Source: Brugia malayi (lineage: Eukaryota; Nematoda; Chromadorea; Rhabditida; Onchocercidae). From it: a stretch of DNA of 64,000 bases. This document shows positions 41,330 through 53,950 of this stretch, one piece after another. The stretch is from assembly GCF_000002995.4 (NCBI RefSeq), contig NW_025062479.1, forward strand, positions 17,852,721 to 17,916,720, in the 5' to 3' direction. Each line of letters opens with the position of its first letter. Within the stretch, counting starts at the first letter, position 1. Under the pieces are notes generated by a model. The model was not told where the DNA came from. It searched no databases and saw nothing but the letters and a program-made list of their open reading frames with translations. Both the position numbers and the translations under genes were made by a program.

Positions 41330-42362
41330 CGCTTGGAAAGCTGCACATTTCCTATCTGACAGCCAGTGAATTGTACCTAGTCGTATAAGTTTTGGTTCTG
41401 CAAGATTGAATTGTATGCAAATAGAATTCAGTGTTACGTCTCGTCACTCATCATTTGGCCTTTAGGATATATGCACCATCCCATTTGCGTGATTATTCGA
41501 TGTTTAGAGAAATACACTCGAAATATTCTACGTTTATTTGATAATTTGCATTTTTAAGTCCAGCTTTATGGCTTTATTATATTATTGAAAAGTGTTGCTA
41601 AATAAACTATTGGATCAACAATATAGCCGTTTGAGCGATTCAGATGGGTTTCATTGCCGAGTCAACCGCTGCTCTATATCTGGCCAACACGAATCACTTC
41701 CGTCTTTTTGATGCCACTCCACTCTCTGCTTGCGGCATGCGGAAGATTTTATCAAAGACAAGAAAGCATTGTTCACAAAAGTGGGAAGTACTCGTATGAT
41801 AACTTCATTGAATCATTGAGCTATGAACTGATTAAACATTACAATTACAAATGAAACCTATTTCCAGCAAAGTAACGCAAGCCATGTCTTTGAAAGCTGT
41901 TCCACATTCCTGTTTTAACATAATTAGTCCACCGAAAACTAATGGTGTCAGATAATTCGGTGACAATAATACTCTAGCAGCGAAGTCTCACTTGATATAA
42001 GAATTCATTTCCCCGCTCAACTGTTAACTGAAGTCAGGAAATATTTCTAGACGAAAATGCGATGATATCAAGACAAGTGTTATGTCCACCTATATTGTCG
42101 CACCAAGACTATCTCAAACGATCCGAGTAGCAAGAAGTTCCATTGTGTGTATGTCCTTGTGAAAGGATAAAATGAATCAAATAATTATGCGAATTATATA
42201 TATATAATATATGAATCAAATTTCCTGATTCTCATAATAGATTTAAACAAATGACTATATTAATTCCAAACCCACCAACATTGCTTTCACTTATTTTGCT
42301 TTTAAATTATGCTAGGAAAAGTCATTCATAAGCCGAAACAAAGAAAGGAGTGCTTTTTCCTG
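41330..42362. other. Spacer between convergent genes PPP4R2 and importin-7
   Basis: This holds the two facing 3' ends. AATAAA at 41601-41606 is a candidate 3' end for PPP4R2. A plus open frame at 41654-41854 has no splice or family support. A short (ta)n tract lies near 42197-42212. No gene is seen. Confidence 0.4.
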
Positions 42363-45300
42363 CTAAGGATTACTGTTTTTTGCAGCAAAATTGAAAGTAT
42401 CCGGTACTGGTGCATCCACTTTAAAGGCGTATCCTCCCTGCTGCTCTACTTTCTTACTTTTCGCCAACGACATTCGCTGTTCACACACCCGCAGTACTCC
42501 ATCCAGTACTACTTGTTTTTCCGAATTGGTACACGTTGTCATAGAGAGTAGTAGCTTCTCATTACTTGTTCTCAGTGCTAAAATCTGGGATTATACTTCA
42601 ATAATTACTGGAAATGACTATTTCAGCTGATACAGTTCCACCTCTTAAAATAGAAACTTTGATGGGCAGCCATCAAAAAAGTCCAATACCTATCTATGAA
42701 GATGAAATTATCTCCAACATGAAACAAACTGTTATGTAAGTATTATAACATTAAAGTAATACAAGATACAACTAATGTAAACACGTATGCTACTTCAATA
42801 TTGTGAACTGCTCCTAAGGCCAACATATTCAAAAGTGCCACTTTATAGAATGGAGAACTAAACAAACCATCAAGTGTTTCTTTATAAAAAATAAAAACGT
42901 CCGCAGTTTCATCGTTATCGATGGGAGTAAAATATGCTTCCATGGAGTCTTCGTCCCAGCTATCTGACGTTGATGTAGAATCTGACTCAAATGTTTGTGC
43001 GTCACCTCCAATCTAAATATAATTGCTGAATCAAACAAATCTCACAAATTAGAAAAAACTAAATATTATGAAGAAATTTCTGGCTCCACTTACTGTTACT
43101 AGAAAGTTCAACATACCCTTTCTTTCTTATTCTGATGTTCCGCCAAGGTTTCTAGATATTCGAGAATATCTTCATCTATTTCATCTTCGCTATCTGCCAA
43201 GTCTTCATCCCGTCCAACTTCCTCCTGCAAATATCATAACATCCTGAACAACATCATCCGATGTGTTCTCAGAATTAATCATTTAATCACAAAGTTATTA
43301 ATTCCCTTTCAAATAGTCTCAGGTGACAACTTTATAAATTTATGAATTAAGTCGATTCACTGTCCATGAATTACTATAATGAATACCTCAGTTTCTTTAA
43401 TATCAGATTCCTTTTCGTTGGCTAAACGATTTTCCGCTTTGATTTTCATCGCTTTCTGAAGACCAATCAAAAGCGTAACAAGTAATTCATTGATCTATAA
43501 ACTGAATTTTTCAAATTTTATATGGCAACTAAGACAAATACGACTTTATTCGTAGAAATACTAATATTTAAGTTCCTTTTCCAGCTCACAATAACGGTAT
43601 TTTAAATATGAAAAACGAAAAAACGGATTACCTGCTGCGCTTTCTCGTCAATCAGAGTAGGTCTATGGATAGCAGATAGCCTTGCCATGGTGCATAAACC
43701 TATTATAGCCATTTTACGGTCATGAACACCTTCCAGACAATGTGCTAATGATAAAAGCTCGTTGACCAAGTAATTTAATGTATTAGTTCCGTGAGGTTGC
43801 AATTGAGGTAACAGGTTCACAAACATATCTGTATCATAATACAAACCAGCTATCACTACCTGAAAGACTTTCTTACTCCTTCATATCACTTTTACACAAT
43901 ACATACAACTTATCTATGATAAAGACGTGACTAACCAAAAGAAGTGCAGGTTTTAAAGTTTTGCAGTCTTCAATTGGCTGATGGAGCCGAGTAAGGATCA
44001 GCTGAATGAGATCTGGTACTAAATTGTTGATTTTACCCTAAAAATGTTTTCGTTATATTTAAAAATTCGAAATTTAAGACAAAAAGATTTGAACTTTCAA
44101 CTTTGTTTATCCTACCCATTATCAACAGCAAATTAAAACATACCTGACATTCCAAAATAAGGCACTCGAGTAGTTTAGCTGCATGTACCTGGTCATTTTC
44201 CTCCGTATCTTCATTAAACATATTTACGGCAATTTCTACGAAAGCTCTAAGACGCTCTGGACGGGCTAAAAAGCCATCGGTATCCACCGTCAAATATGAG
44301 TGCAGTACGGGCATCACATCTACACATAAAAAATACTTCCATATCACAGATTGGTACAGAAACACAGGCAATCTCAATTTCACTCCTCTTCATTGTCAAA
44401 TCATTATTACTTAAACGACAGTAGACCAATCTTGAGAGCTTTCTAATAGGATCGGAAAATCAAAAAATTAAAAAGCAAGGCCTGTAGAAAACTAAAGATT
44501 ATTTTGTAATTCTACTGAGCATGGATGAAACGATGATTAAGAATAATGATTAATACTTACCAACAAAAACTATCCCGTCCTGACTGATTGCTAGTTTATG
44601 AATATCGAAGAATATTTCCCACATTGGTTCACTTATAGAGTATGTAATCACCGAATTTGCTAATGCCAAAACTTCTTCGTAGTAATCTTCAACGAAGTAG
44701 CAACCATATTTAAAGATTTTGATAACATACGAACCTTGTAATTTGATAATACAAAAACTTCATAAGATGCTACCAAATCCTATTTGTCGGTTGTAGTTTT
44801 AGAAGAGAAAGAAAGTAAAAGAGAATCGTATATACAGTAAAAAAAGTAACCGATCTGTCCGCGGTCCAGAACAGACTTAATCACTCTGCGCACTTGTTCT
44901 TCGATATGATAAAGTACATCTTGATTGTCTTCTACCATATCTAGCACTGAGCCCAAGGTAGTCAAGATACCCATCACAGTCACTGTGCGGTCATCTTCTT
45001 GATTCTCCGATAAGGAAATTTGCAAGAAAATGTTTGCCTAAATAAGAATTATTATTCAGAACATCATTTTTGCTTATTCTTCGTAAAAGATCAACATCAT
45101 GAATAGTCTTCACAAAGAATATTTTGTCCAGATTCCTTGAAATTCAAAAGAGCTTAAATTTAGATCATAGGTAATTAGCTCTACATCGTCAAACTTACTG
45201 TATTAAACAATACTTTCACTTATATCCAAGCGATATGATTACATATACACTTCTCTCACAAATGTACAAAATGAAATTAGGTCTATTTGATGTCATTGTC

Positions 45301-48300
45301 AACAACTTGCCAATTCAGTTGCAACATTAACGGCGATAGGAATAATATCTTCAACGAAATCTTCCAGCAGTACTTCCATAACGTTCGTCATTTCTTCTAT
45401 TTCAGCTCGAGCAACAAGTCGCAATACTTCGATAATGACTGAATGAACATGAGGCTTCAGTACCGAACGATCTAAAGTTTTTGATTTCATATGTGCTAGT
45501 TTTGTTTAAACTGCGAAGAAAAAATACGTAAAACTTGTTCAATTAAAAACTTCAAAAAGGAAAAAATTCCATTTTTGCTACTATATTATAAAAATTATGA
45601 GACTAACATTTTGTCTGCGCTTCCAACATGTGCTGTATAGCCATCGCAGCTTCCACTTTCACGGGTAATTCTTCACCAACGTCAGCTAACCTTTTTACCA
45701 GTTCTTCATAAATATGTGTTATTCGGCTACCAGATAATTTACCACTAGCAAACTGCTGTAATCTTTGTGATGCAAAACCAATGCAAAAAACAGGTTGAAC
45801 TTTCAATCAATAAAAGAGTGGAAAGAGTAAACATAATAGCATACCCTTATAGTCCAGCATGCTCTGCAGCGTATGAATCGTATTGGATGAGCAATTTTTG
45901 AGATTATAAATCTCTCTACTAATTCATCAACAGCACATCTGTATTTCTGAAAAATAGTTCTCTACTAAAAAAAAAAAAAATGAAAAACAAGAAAAAACAA
46001 AGGAAAAAAAGAAATAAAAGTATGTGATGCATCGATATGAGGGAAGTATTAAGTGATAGTCTTCTAAAAAATTCCATTACCGAAGTGAAATAAAACCAAT
46101 AAACAAGCAAATATGACGAAACCTTGCTTTTCGTTAAAGCAGCAAAAAGTTCTCCCAGAATGCGTAGAGCGCCTTCTTGATCACGTGGATTTACATTCGA
46201 ACCATTAAGCAAGTTTAACGAAAATTCCAATATGGGTTGTAGCATATCTTTTCTTTTCGCAAAACCAGTTAGCACGTTTGCTGCTGCAACTGCCGGATTG
46301 TGCAATTCATCGTATACATCTGCAGCACAATACTTTTTTTAATAACTTTGTTATAAATTATTTAGCAAGCAAACTGTGACTATTCGCATTTCACTGATTT
46401 CAGTATTTTAGTTCTTACTTAAATATTAAAGGTCCTTCATAAAACACTTACGCTACCACATCTGATTATGGCACAACTTTTGTACTATAACATTTTTGCT
46501 AAATAACTGTATAAAAATGCACCATATTTGATGCGAACAAATTCTTCTGGTGAGTCGTTCCACAACTCTTCATCTTCATCAGAATATTTCAATAATGGAA
46601 ATAGCACGCTTCGCACAATTCCCTAAAAATGCTGAAAAATTTAGAACCAAAAGTACTTTCCTTGAAAATTTGAAACCTTTTTTCGTATGCGTACAACGAA
46701 GAATACAGTGAAAACGGTCATGCACACAGTGCACGAATCACCTTGAAGATTCCACAAAGGTAACAAATACCTGACAGTGAGGCTTAATGATTTTCCAAGT
46801 CCGTGATTGTGAAATGGCTATATCGATGTATTGCAACAGAGAATGTAGCACTCGAGATGATACATAATTCCCATTCCGATAACCATCTAGAACCTGTAGA
46901 CATGTGTTCAAGATTGGAATTGCAAAGTGCGCCATATAATTTTCCGCAAATTCCGAGTAATTCAGTTGCACTTGTCCTGGGGACCCATATCTAAAAGCGA
47001 GTATGTATATTAACTGTGTTATCTGAAAAGTATCTGCACATTTACACATTTTTGATATATTTTTCTTTGGATTTAAATCCGCGTTTAGCATCAACTATAA
47101 AATAAGACTGATGCCGAACAAAAGGCTGATGCAGAAATTTGGATAGTTACATCCAAAGCACAAACAAAAAACCCGAACTCTGCTTTAATTTGACATATAT
47201 TTAATAATCTATGGAGATATTCAGCCTCATTTCTACTGTCAAGCGATAATTAGCACAGCGATGTCTTGAAGAATGCTGAGTTTATTTCATGGATCTATTA
47301 GAAAATTAGAAATAGGAAAAGCTGAAAAAATAACCTTTCAAAAATACGCTCAACAATTGCAGAGGCCCACTTCTTACATTTCCACCACACTGTTCTTTCA
47401 CGATCATCTTCATCAACTGTGTTCACTTCTTCTGGTACTGCTCTTCCGATAATCAATCGAAATTGCTCCAACCACTGCGCCAAGGATTGACCCGTGAACA
47501 TTTCCAGATTCAAGGAAAACTACAATGCATGGAGTAGACGAGCTTAAAAATATAACATTAAAATGATGTCCTTCAAATTCCAATTAAGTACCTGAACAAG
47601 CCCATAAAATATCTTTAGAATAAGCTTTTGAAGCAAACAAGATTCTTGAGAAGCATCTGGCATCAAAGTAATGAGACGTTCTAGAAGCATTGGCATCAGA
47701 AGGCCCATTGTTTCTACTAACGGTTTTTTCTCTTTCACCCGGCGATATCTAAAAGTTTCCATCGTACTACTTGATTTCATATCAAAGTTTGCACGCATTT
47801 TGGCTGATTAAGATATCAAAATTTTCATCAAGTTACTTCCAAGTAATTGTCTATAAACGAAACTTACTCATAGAGTTTAACTAAACGTCGTATAACCAAA
47901 AGAGCTCCTAGCCAAGATGGTCCATCCACTGAATGTAATAAAACTGCAACTTTTTGTGGTAAGTAAGGCCAATTTTTTGGAAAATCGTGCCTCGTGATTA
48001 TTCCAACTGTAGTGCATAATTGGACTCTAAATATGCGAAGTTTAAATCTTGCAAAAATATATTAAACTGACAAAGACTCTCTACATATTTATAAACAGAT
48101 ACCTAACTGCTTCAGGTGAAGCTACAATGGCATCTATGATAAGCTCACGAATAAGGTGTTTATCTTGTTCGGAAAGAGTAAATGATTGTTTATCATCTTC
48201 ATCCATGACCCAGTGTCTGAAATGTTTAAAATTACGTTTAAACGACTAGCGATGATTAGTTTTTTTGCTGAATTTTAACTAGAAGTTGATGCTAACATTT

Positions 48301-49074
48301 CTCTCCAAAGCAGAACAAATTTTTAAGAATCTCCATTCTAATAAAAAGGTGTTCAATCACCTACTCAAATGCACAGCTGCTACTAATATAGTACCTGCAG
48401 AACAAAGTACCACGACGAGATTATCATCATGAAGATTCAGAAAACTATGTGAATAATCAGCTAGTTTTGTTATGTTGTTACCAATTTAATCAACGTCCAC
48501 AACTTAATTTATTTCTCTACAAACAATTTAAATACCTGTTAATAACATTCTTCAAGTAAATGACAGCCGCTTGTCGAGCAGAACAATCCACTTCCTCATC
48601 CATAATGATATGAAGTAAAAGAGGAGTAAAGCCTACTAATCTCATGTTCTGAAAAGATGACATAGTACTGCAAATTCAGATGACTGATTTTTTTCTTCTG
48701 AGTTATATTTCATTTAAATCATTTAAGTCCTAGGCAACCGTAGAGAAATAACTTGGCAAAATACTTAAAGTTTACTGCTAACTTATGCAGTACTGTGCAA
48801 CCCCATAATTAACACTGATACGATTAATAAATTTCTCTTTTTGTAATAGTCTAATATAGAACGGAATGCTCAAGCTTACAAGACTCAACTTCCATTTTGA
48901 ATAAGTTTGACATAACAATGAAAGATAAAGAGTATTACTCGATTATACCTGTTCGAGATATGCAGCTGCTTCCTTCTGATTCGTTGAAGAAGTGGTAGCT
49001 TGGAGCGCTCTAATTAAATTTTCTCTTTCCATCACCGGGTTTTCTAAAGCGTCTCCACGTAACCCTTCAAACAT
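42363..49074 (-). CDS. IPO7: Importin-7/importin-8 type nuclear import receptor (karyopherin beta)
   Basis: Twenty-one exons on the minus strand, from 49074-48949 (ATG) through 48648-48536, 48216-48103, 48026-47868, 47748-47592, 47519-47335, 46990-46771, 46622-46523, 46319-46123, 45946-45845, 45755-45608, 45495-45311, 45037-44851, 44686-44561, 44319-44144, 44037-43936, 43859-43632, 43494-43387, 43224-43117, 43012-42868 and 42577-42363. The product is 1066 residues (human IPO7 1038). It is a HEAT-repeat carrier that brings ribosomal proteins, histones and other cargo into the nucleus with Ran. Diagnostic blocks are VDEDDRERTVWWKCKKWA, LPVKVEAAMAIQ, TVTVMGILTTL and HDRKMAIIGLC. A Glu/Asp-rich stretch near 911-955 and a closing GGYAFKVDAPVPDTFNF also match. 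Exon 14 has a second in-frame acceptor 48 bases upstream (44734). The intron after exon 12 needs a GC donor. A TTTTTTTGCAG acceptor 10 bases before the ATG suggests spliced-leader addition. Confidence 0.95.
43299..43331. repeat. Dispersed ~32-bp repeat, copy 1 (importin intron)
   Basis: The block containing tttcaaatagtctcaggtga recurs at 56363-56395 with one internal mismatch and a differing last base. It lies in the intron between exons 17 and 18 of the importin gene. Confidence 0.8.
45038..45310 (-). other. GC-AG intron in the importin-7 gene
   Basis: The exon ends GAA TTG and the intron starts GCAAGT (45310-45305). It ends TTATTTAG before GCA AAC. Only this GC donor keeps phase 0, and it aligns with IPO7 without a gap (ATEL then ANIF against human QHLAMTF). 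GCAAGT is the known consensus for GC-type donors. Confidence 0.75.
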
Positions 49075-50007
49075 ATAAAAACACCTGCAAAAAAAAAGAC
49101 ACATGTACACTCCATCTTGCATAATAAAGTATTGATCCCTCTTCAAACACATATTGGAAACGTCCCCCTGCAAACAATCAAACAAAACGCATTAACTTAT
49201 AAACACATAAATGCGTATTATTTTACAGCGTCAACTGTACGTGACGAATGTATGCCAACAGAATAAACGAACTAAAACACTTTTCTTGGCAGTCTTTCTT
49301 TTTCATTCAGGCTGAGCTCATCGTGACAATTCTTCAGTCATTCAGAACAAAATTGTCTGCCTTTGCAGTTACGCACTTATCAAAAAACAGTGTTATCATT
49401 GACTACATCTTGAAAATTTTTAGCCGATATGCCATACAATTCTTCGTCTACCATCACAAACAGCCGATAAGCCATGTAGACTTTTCACTTATAAGAAACA
49501 TTCCGAAACAAGTGACGATCCTTAAAATAATCCGGTCAGCTCTACCAGGAGGAAACAACTCATAGCGCTGCTGTCACGACAGTCCTAAACGCAACGAACT
49601 GTTCTCCAACACCTATATTTAACGCAGCCTTCCAAGGTATTTCCGGCATAACCTGAACTACGCTGATTCTTCCGTTGACTTCTGTTTTATGGTTTTTTCG
49701 TTTTGCTAAATCAAAATATTTCTTTAGGGAGTTTAGAGATTGTTTGGGATGTGAAGTGCGTTTGGTTGGAACGCCCTGTTCCGGCTGATTCTGTACTGTT
49801 GCGGAGAGATCACGGAATTGATAAGAATTATATAAAAAGATTCACTTTAAAACAAGAAGTGCCGTAGTTATAGAATGAAATTTCTCCTTCTTCGATCAAC
49901 AAAACTGCTGTTAGAACGATACACTGTGAAGTTTTAAATGATTTTACTACATATTCTGTGTTTTATTTATTCATTTGCAGGATTCACTACTTAATTTTGG
50001 AGCAACA
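49075..50007. promoter_or_regulatory. Shared upstream region between importin-7 and FABP-1
   Basis: These 930 bases separate two divergent starts. Likely trans-splice acceptors lie at 49087-49085 (minus) and 49978-49980 (plus). A plus frame open at 49248-49565 has no family or splice support. No defined motif is claimed. Confidence 0.4.
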
Positions 50008-51353
50008 ATGGCGAATGAAGTGAAGGAATTGCCTGAAAAATTTATAGGAAGTTTTAAGCTCAGTCGCAGTGAAAATTTTGAGGAATTTCTAGCCTCAAAA
50101 GGCATGGTTTGACGTAATTTTTTTCTTATCCTGCCAAGAGGTTTCTTTGAGATTTCAGATTGAGTTGAGAAAAAATTATTTAAGCCTATTAAATAAATAG
50201 ATCCACCGAATTTTTTTCTTCTTATGATTTTGGAACATTGTATCTCTTTTGGCATAGTGTTTGTATGCAACTTTATTTAATTACACTGAAATAGATTTTC
50301 CAGGTATAAATTGGCTTTTGAGGAAAATGATTTCGTTTGCATCTGTTACTAAAGTGTTCAGCCATTCCGATGAGACCAAAGGTGCCTACAATTTATGCAA
50401 TCTTTCATCGAAGAAAGACGCGATTTACAAGAACTGGAAACTAGAAGAAGAGTTTCAGGCTGAGGGTCTTGATGGTAAAATGCACAAAGTGTGTCAGATT
50501 CTTCAAATTATTGTAACAGATTAAAAGTCGTTTGTTTTAAAATGGTAGTGATTAGCTTACATGTTTACTGCTTAACTCACTGCATAACATTATTTTTATT
50601 TGTTGGAGATTTACGCTGGAGAATGAATGAGTGAACCATGAAGGTACAGAGATAGTTGTAAATTTATAACAGCTGGGTAGGAGCTAAAATAAGCACTCTG
50701 TTCTCTATATCTCTAGGCTTTCTTCAGCTAGAATTGTAATTGCTACTAAGTAAATTCTTGATTCATAATTCTAGATCAAGTTTGATTTCGACCCAGCAAC
50801 AGAAAGTTTAAAAGAGACGCATATCCGAATAGATGATCCAAATGATCATGGGGAAACTTACACTTACACTGTTGACGGCGATACTTTAGCGTTGGTGAGT
50901 GCTGTTTACCTAATTTACTGAATTTTTTGTTTCTTCATTTCTGCATTACCACTTTTCTTTCACATATATGTGATCTTCTTTAATAATGGCAGTGGCGCTG
51001 CAAATAAAATTAATTTGCGTTGAAATTATTGAATTATGAAGTAAGAATTACGGCTTCAAATTATGTAATCTCTCGTTTCTGAAAATGTGGGTTGACATTT
51101 TAGCTCTGCCTAATATTGATTTTATAAGTTGTGAAGAGTGTTTGAAAAATATTTTAAATTATTTTGATTTTGAAATATTTTACCGGCTATCATATACTTA
51201 CGGAATGCGTTTTTCTTGAAATTGTCATGCTGCCAACAGAAAAAATAAGCTTTTTATATTAAGTATCATTTGTATTCCGGTTTTATATTTCTTCTTCTCT
51301 AGAGTATGGCAAATGGAAAAATATCCTGCAAGCGGTACTTTATTCGAGAATAA
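50008..51353 (+). CDS. Fatty-acid-binding protein family member, leaderless (FABP-1 of array)
   Basis: Four exons: 50008-50101, 50304-50488, 50775-50894 and 51303-51353, giving 149 residues, slightly longer than classical FABPs (about 132). The fold is a ten-strand barrel that holds a fatty acid or similar ligand. Start MANEVKELPEKFIGSFKL and the block ISFASVTKVF match nematode lipid-binding proteins. No signal peptide is visible, so it is predicted to be cytosolic, unlike its two downstream neighbours. The end reads CKRYFIRE. The carboxylate-binding R-x-Y of the family is R-Y-F here, so the Tyr is replaced by Phe. Intron 1 needs a GC donor (AAAAG then GCATGG), since a GT reading puts a stop at the junction. 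The intron positions equal those of the neighbours. AATAAA lies at 51710-51715. Confidence 0.9.
50102..50303 (+). other. Probable GC-AG intron in FABP-1
   Basis: Both paralogues split a Gly codon as G/GT at this site. Here exon 1 must end at the G of 50101, with the intron starting GCATGG, to give GGT ATA AAT TGG (G-I-N-W). Using the nearby GT at 50106 gives GTA TAA at the junction. Confidence 0.65.
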
Positions 51354-52904
51354 TCTCCAAAGCTGCAACAATCACATTCCTAGGTAATAGTGATTCATGA
51401 AGCAAAGAAGATAAAAGGTAAGTATCACATACCTAATTTTCTCTTTTCTCACTGTATTATGGATAAAAAAATTTTTCCAACAAAAAATTTAACTTGTTGG
51501 TTTTTCATGTGTTATGTATTTATTTATCCCATCTCTTTATTTATATTCTGTAAACATCTTTTTACATTTTCAGTCTTATGGGTATGAGAATTTGTTATAA
51601 TTTCAACCAACTCGCTTATGATTTTCACTTTTTATTTGCTTTTTTTTTTCAATTAATTTATATTATTTTGTATCTAAATTCATATGTATGTTCTAGTATC
51701 CAAGTATATAATAAAGATTAGAGGGTTACCTATATTTTCAAACTGCTTGCATAATTTTCTTGACTATTTTTACTACTGTTACAATCGTCGTTGTGATTGG
51801 TTAATAGGTGTAATACTACTAAATTTAGTTTTGTGATGATCACTTATTCAATTGTTTTGTTTGAATCAAACAATTCTGTTTATTCTGTCTAAAATTTGTG
51901 CTAAAGGTTTTGCAAAAAAAAAAATTTGTGCTAACGCCCACTTTTGCAGCTCATAACATTCATTTGATCTTTTTTGTACTATTTACCTTCCTCGGATGAT
52001 CATTAAACCTCGATAATAATGACCGAAAAATTGTGATTGTATGACCGGAAAATGTCTTTTGAAAATTTTTGATTGAATGAGTTATTTACTTCAAAATTCT
52101 TTCATTTGAGACTATTTTCTGTGTTTATAATGATAATCAAAATATTTTTTGTTCTCATAATAATAGTAATAATAATAATAATGACAACTGCACTGTAACT
52201 TCAGAAGCCTAAAAATAAGTAACATTTGTCCCAGAAATTGAATAGTTCATGATTGGCTGATTGTTTCATCATTAATTTACTGATGAATGGGACTCTTCCC
52301 TCCCTTGCTCGGTACATTATGCTGTTTGGTGTATTATCCTCTCTCCTAAGCTCAACACATTGACCTAACGTCCTGCAAATCGGACCAAAGGTTACATCCA
52401 TCGCATTTGCTGCTTTGTTGCACTGTATTGGTCAATTAACCTCTCATCATCAAGCAGCTGGTCACTTTTATCTGTGTACTCCAAATCTTGCTAGATCTCT
52501 GTTAACATTACACTGTCCCCTTATTTCTACGCAGGGATTTTGTTTTCCACGTCTGCGTTGTATTTATTGATAAAGCAGAAGAAACCGGTGAAGTCAGCAA
52601 ACCACTATTTATTTTTTGTTTTTTACTCATTTACGCGATAATTGGTACAACGTAGGTGAAACATTTGCATCACAGCGTGATGTCTAAAATATTTTAATGC
52701 CAAACTTTTTACTTGATGTTCAGTGATAGTTTCTAAATGTGATGTTTAGTTTCAAAGCAGTTTTATAATTCAGTTTCTGATCAAATTTAATCACTTCATA
52801 AGCATTACTAATATTTAATAATGCTAAGCAATTTTTGAATGCATCGAAAAACATAATGTCATGAGAGTGCTCTATTCGTCAAAACCAAGACTTTGAAGGT
52901 CCTC
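51354..52904. other. FABP-1 3' UTR and spacer
   Basis: AATAAA at 51710-51715 is a candidate 3' end. A trinucleotide tract (taa/aat) lies at about 52155-52180. No coding exon was found. The region ends in ctttgaag (AG 52897-52898), a modest acceptor six bases before the FABP-2 start. Confidence 0.4.
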
Positions 52905-53950
52905 ATGATGTTACGATTCATAGTTATCATGATTGTATTAAATGTGCTTTTCGATAAAGTTGGAGCAGAAATTGCAACGTCTGATACCAAAGCACTTCCA
53001 GAAAAGTTTCTGGGTACTTTTGTACTTGAACGCGACGAAAATTTCGATCAATATCTCGAAGCAAAGGGTCTACAATCACATTTATTAATTTTTTCAAAAA
53101 TTTCTTTCTCCAAAAGATTATGTCGTATATTTACTTATTTGTTTAATTAATTAATCAACTTATTAATTTAAAAAACTTGACAGTGTGTCATGTTTTACTT
53201 GAGGTTACGGATGGTTCATGCGGCAAGTAATCAAATTGGCTAGTGTCACAAAGGTTTTTCGCGAGGCGAATTCCCAGAAGCCGAATCGCTATGATATGGA
53301 AAATTTGACAAAAAGAAAAAATACACTATTTGCTGAGTGGGCTCTAGGCGAAGAATTCACAGCAGAAGCTGTAGATAGCTTACAACACAAGGTAAAGCTG
53401 CAATTGTATGATTTAGTAAGTGGAAAATGGTTAGTTGTAACTTCAAAAACTGATTGAATTCTGACTGAATATAACCGTCCGAAGAATTTCGTGAATTGTT
53501 TATAATTGTTAGAATGTTTATACAGTTTATATTAATAAATTGTTAAATATTGTGTTTATATAAAGTGGCTTTATTCTGCATTACATGCTTATGATTTTTA
53601 AACCACCGCTGAATATTATTGGGTAAAATTTTTTCTGAAAATTTCTAGATAACATTCGATCTAAAAGATCTAGACAACGTATTGACAGAGACACATGTCA
53701 AGGTGGATAATCCGAGGGACATCGAGACTTATGAATACTATCGAGATGGTGATTACTTGATCATGGTAAGATTACCATGAAGGTTCGAATGTTAACAATT
53801 TAATATTGATTGAATCACTTTTAACTCATTTCGCTTTAAAAAGGCCATATAATATTTTATATAAACAGCATATACGGTTACTCTATTGATTTGTTTCAGA
53901 AAATGACCTGTAAAGGAGTTTCGGCAAAACGTTATTACAAGAAGCAATAA
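52905..53950 (+). CDS. Secreted fatty-acid-binding protein (FABP-2 of array)
   Basis: Four exons: 52905-53067, 53204-53391, 53649-53765 and 53900-53950, giving 172 residues. A signal peptide (MMLRFIVIMIVLNVLF, likely cut near VGA) precedes the barrel, which starts ALPEKFLGTFVLERDENFDQYL. Secreted FABPs with leaders are a nematode speciality, typified by Ascaris As-p18 of the perivitelline fluid. Conserved blocks are VIKLASVTKVF, RYDMENLTKRKNTLF and DNPRDIETYEYY. The end AKRYYKKQ keeps R-x-Y (RYY), so the ligand-carboxylate pair looks intact. The exon structure is the same as in the two neighbours, which marks them as tandem duplicates. The second exon's acceptor (tacttgag) is weak but fixed by the shared G/GT phase. 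AATAAA at 53534-53539 ends the gene. Confidence 0.92.
53534..53539 (+). terminator. Possible polyadenylation signal inside FABP-2
   Basis: AATAAA lies in the second intron of FABP-2, about 143 bases after the end of exon 2, where the frame read into the intron has already stopped (TGA at 53455-53457). If used, it would give a transcript lacking exons 3 and 4. It is more likely unused. Confidence 0.3.

Noticed and set aside
42309..42630. Two plus-strand open frames of about 80 codons
   Set aside because: They are antisense to the last exon of importin-7, whose product matches the family C-terminus.
49248..49565. Plus open frame of 105 codons between importin-7 and FABP-1
   Set aside because: No family resemblance, no splice support, and it sits in a shared promoter region.
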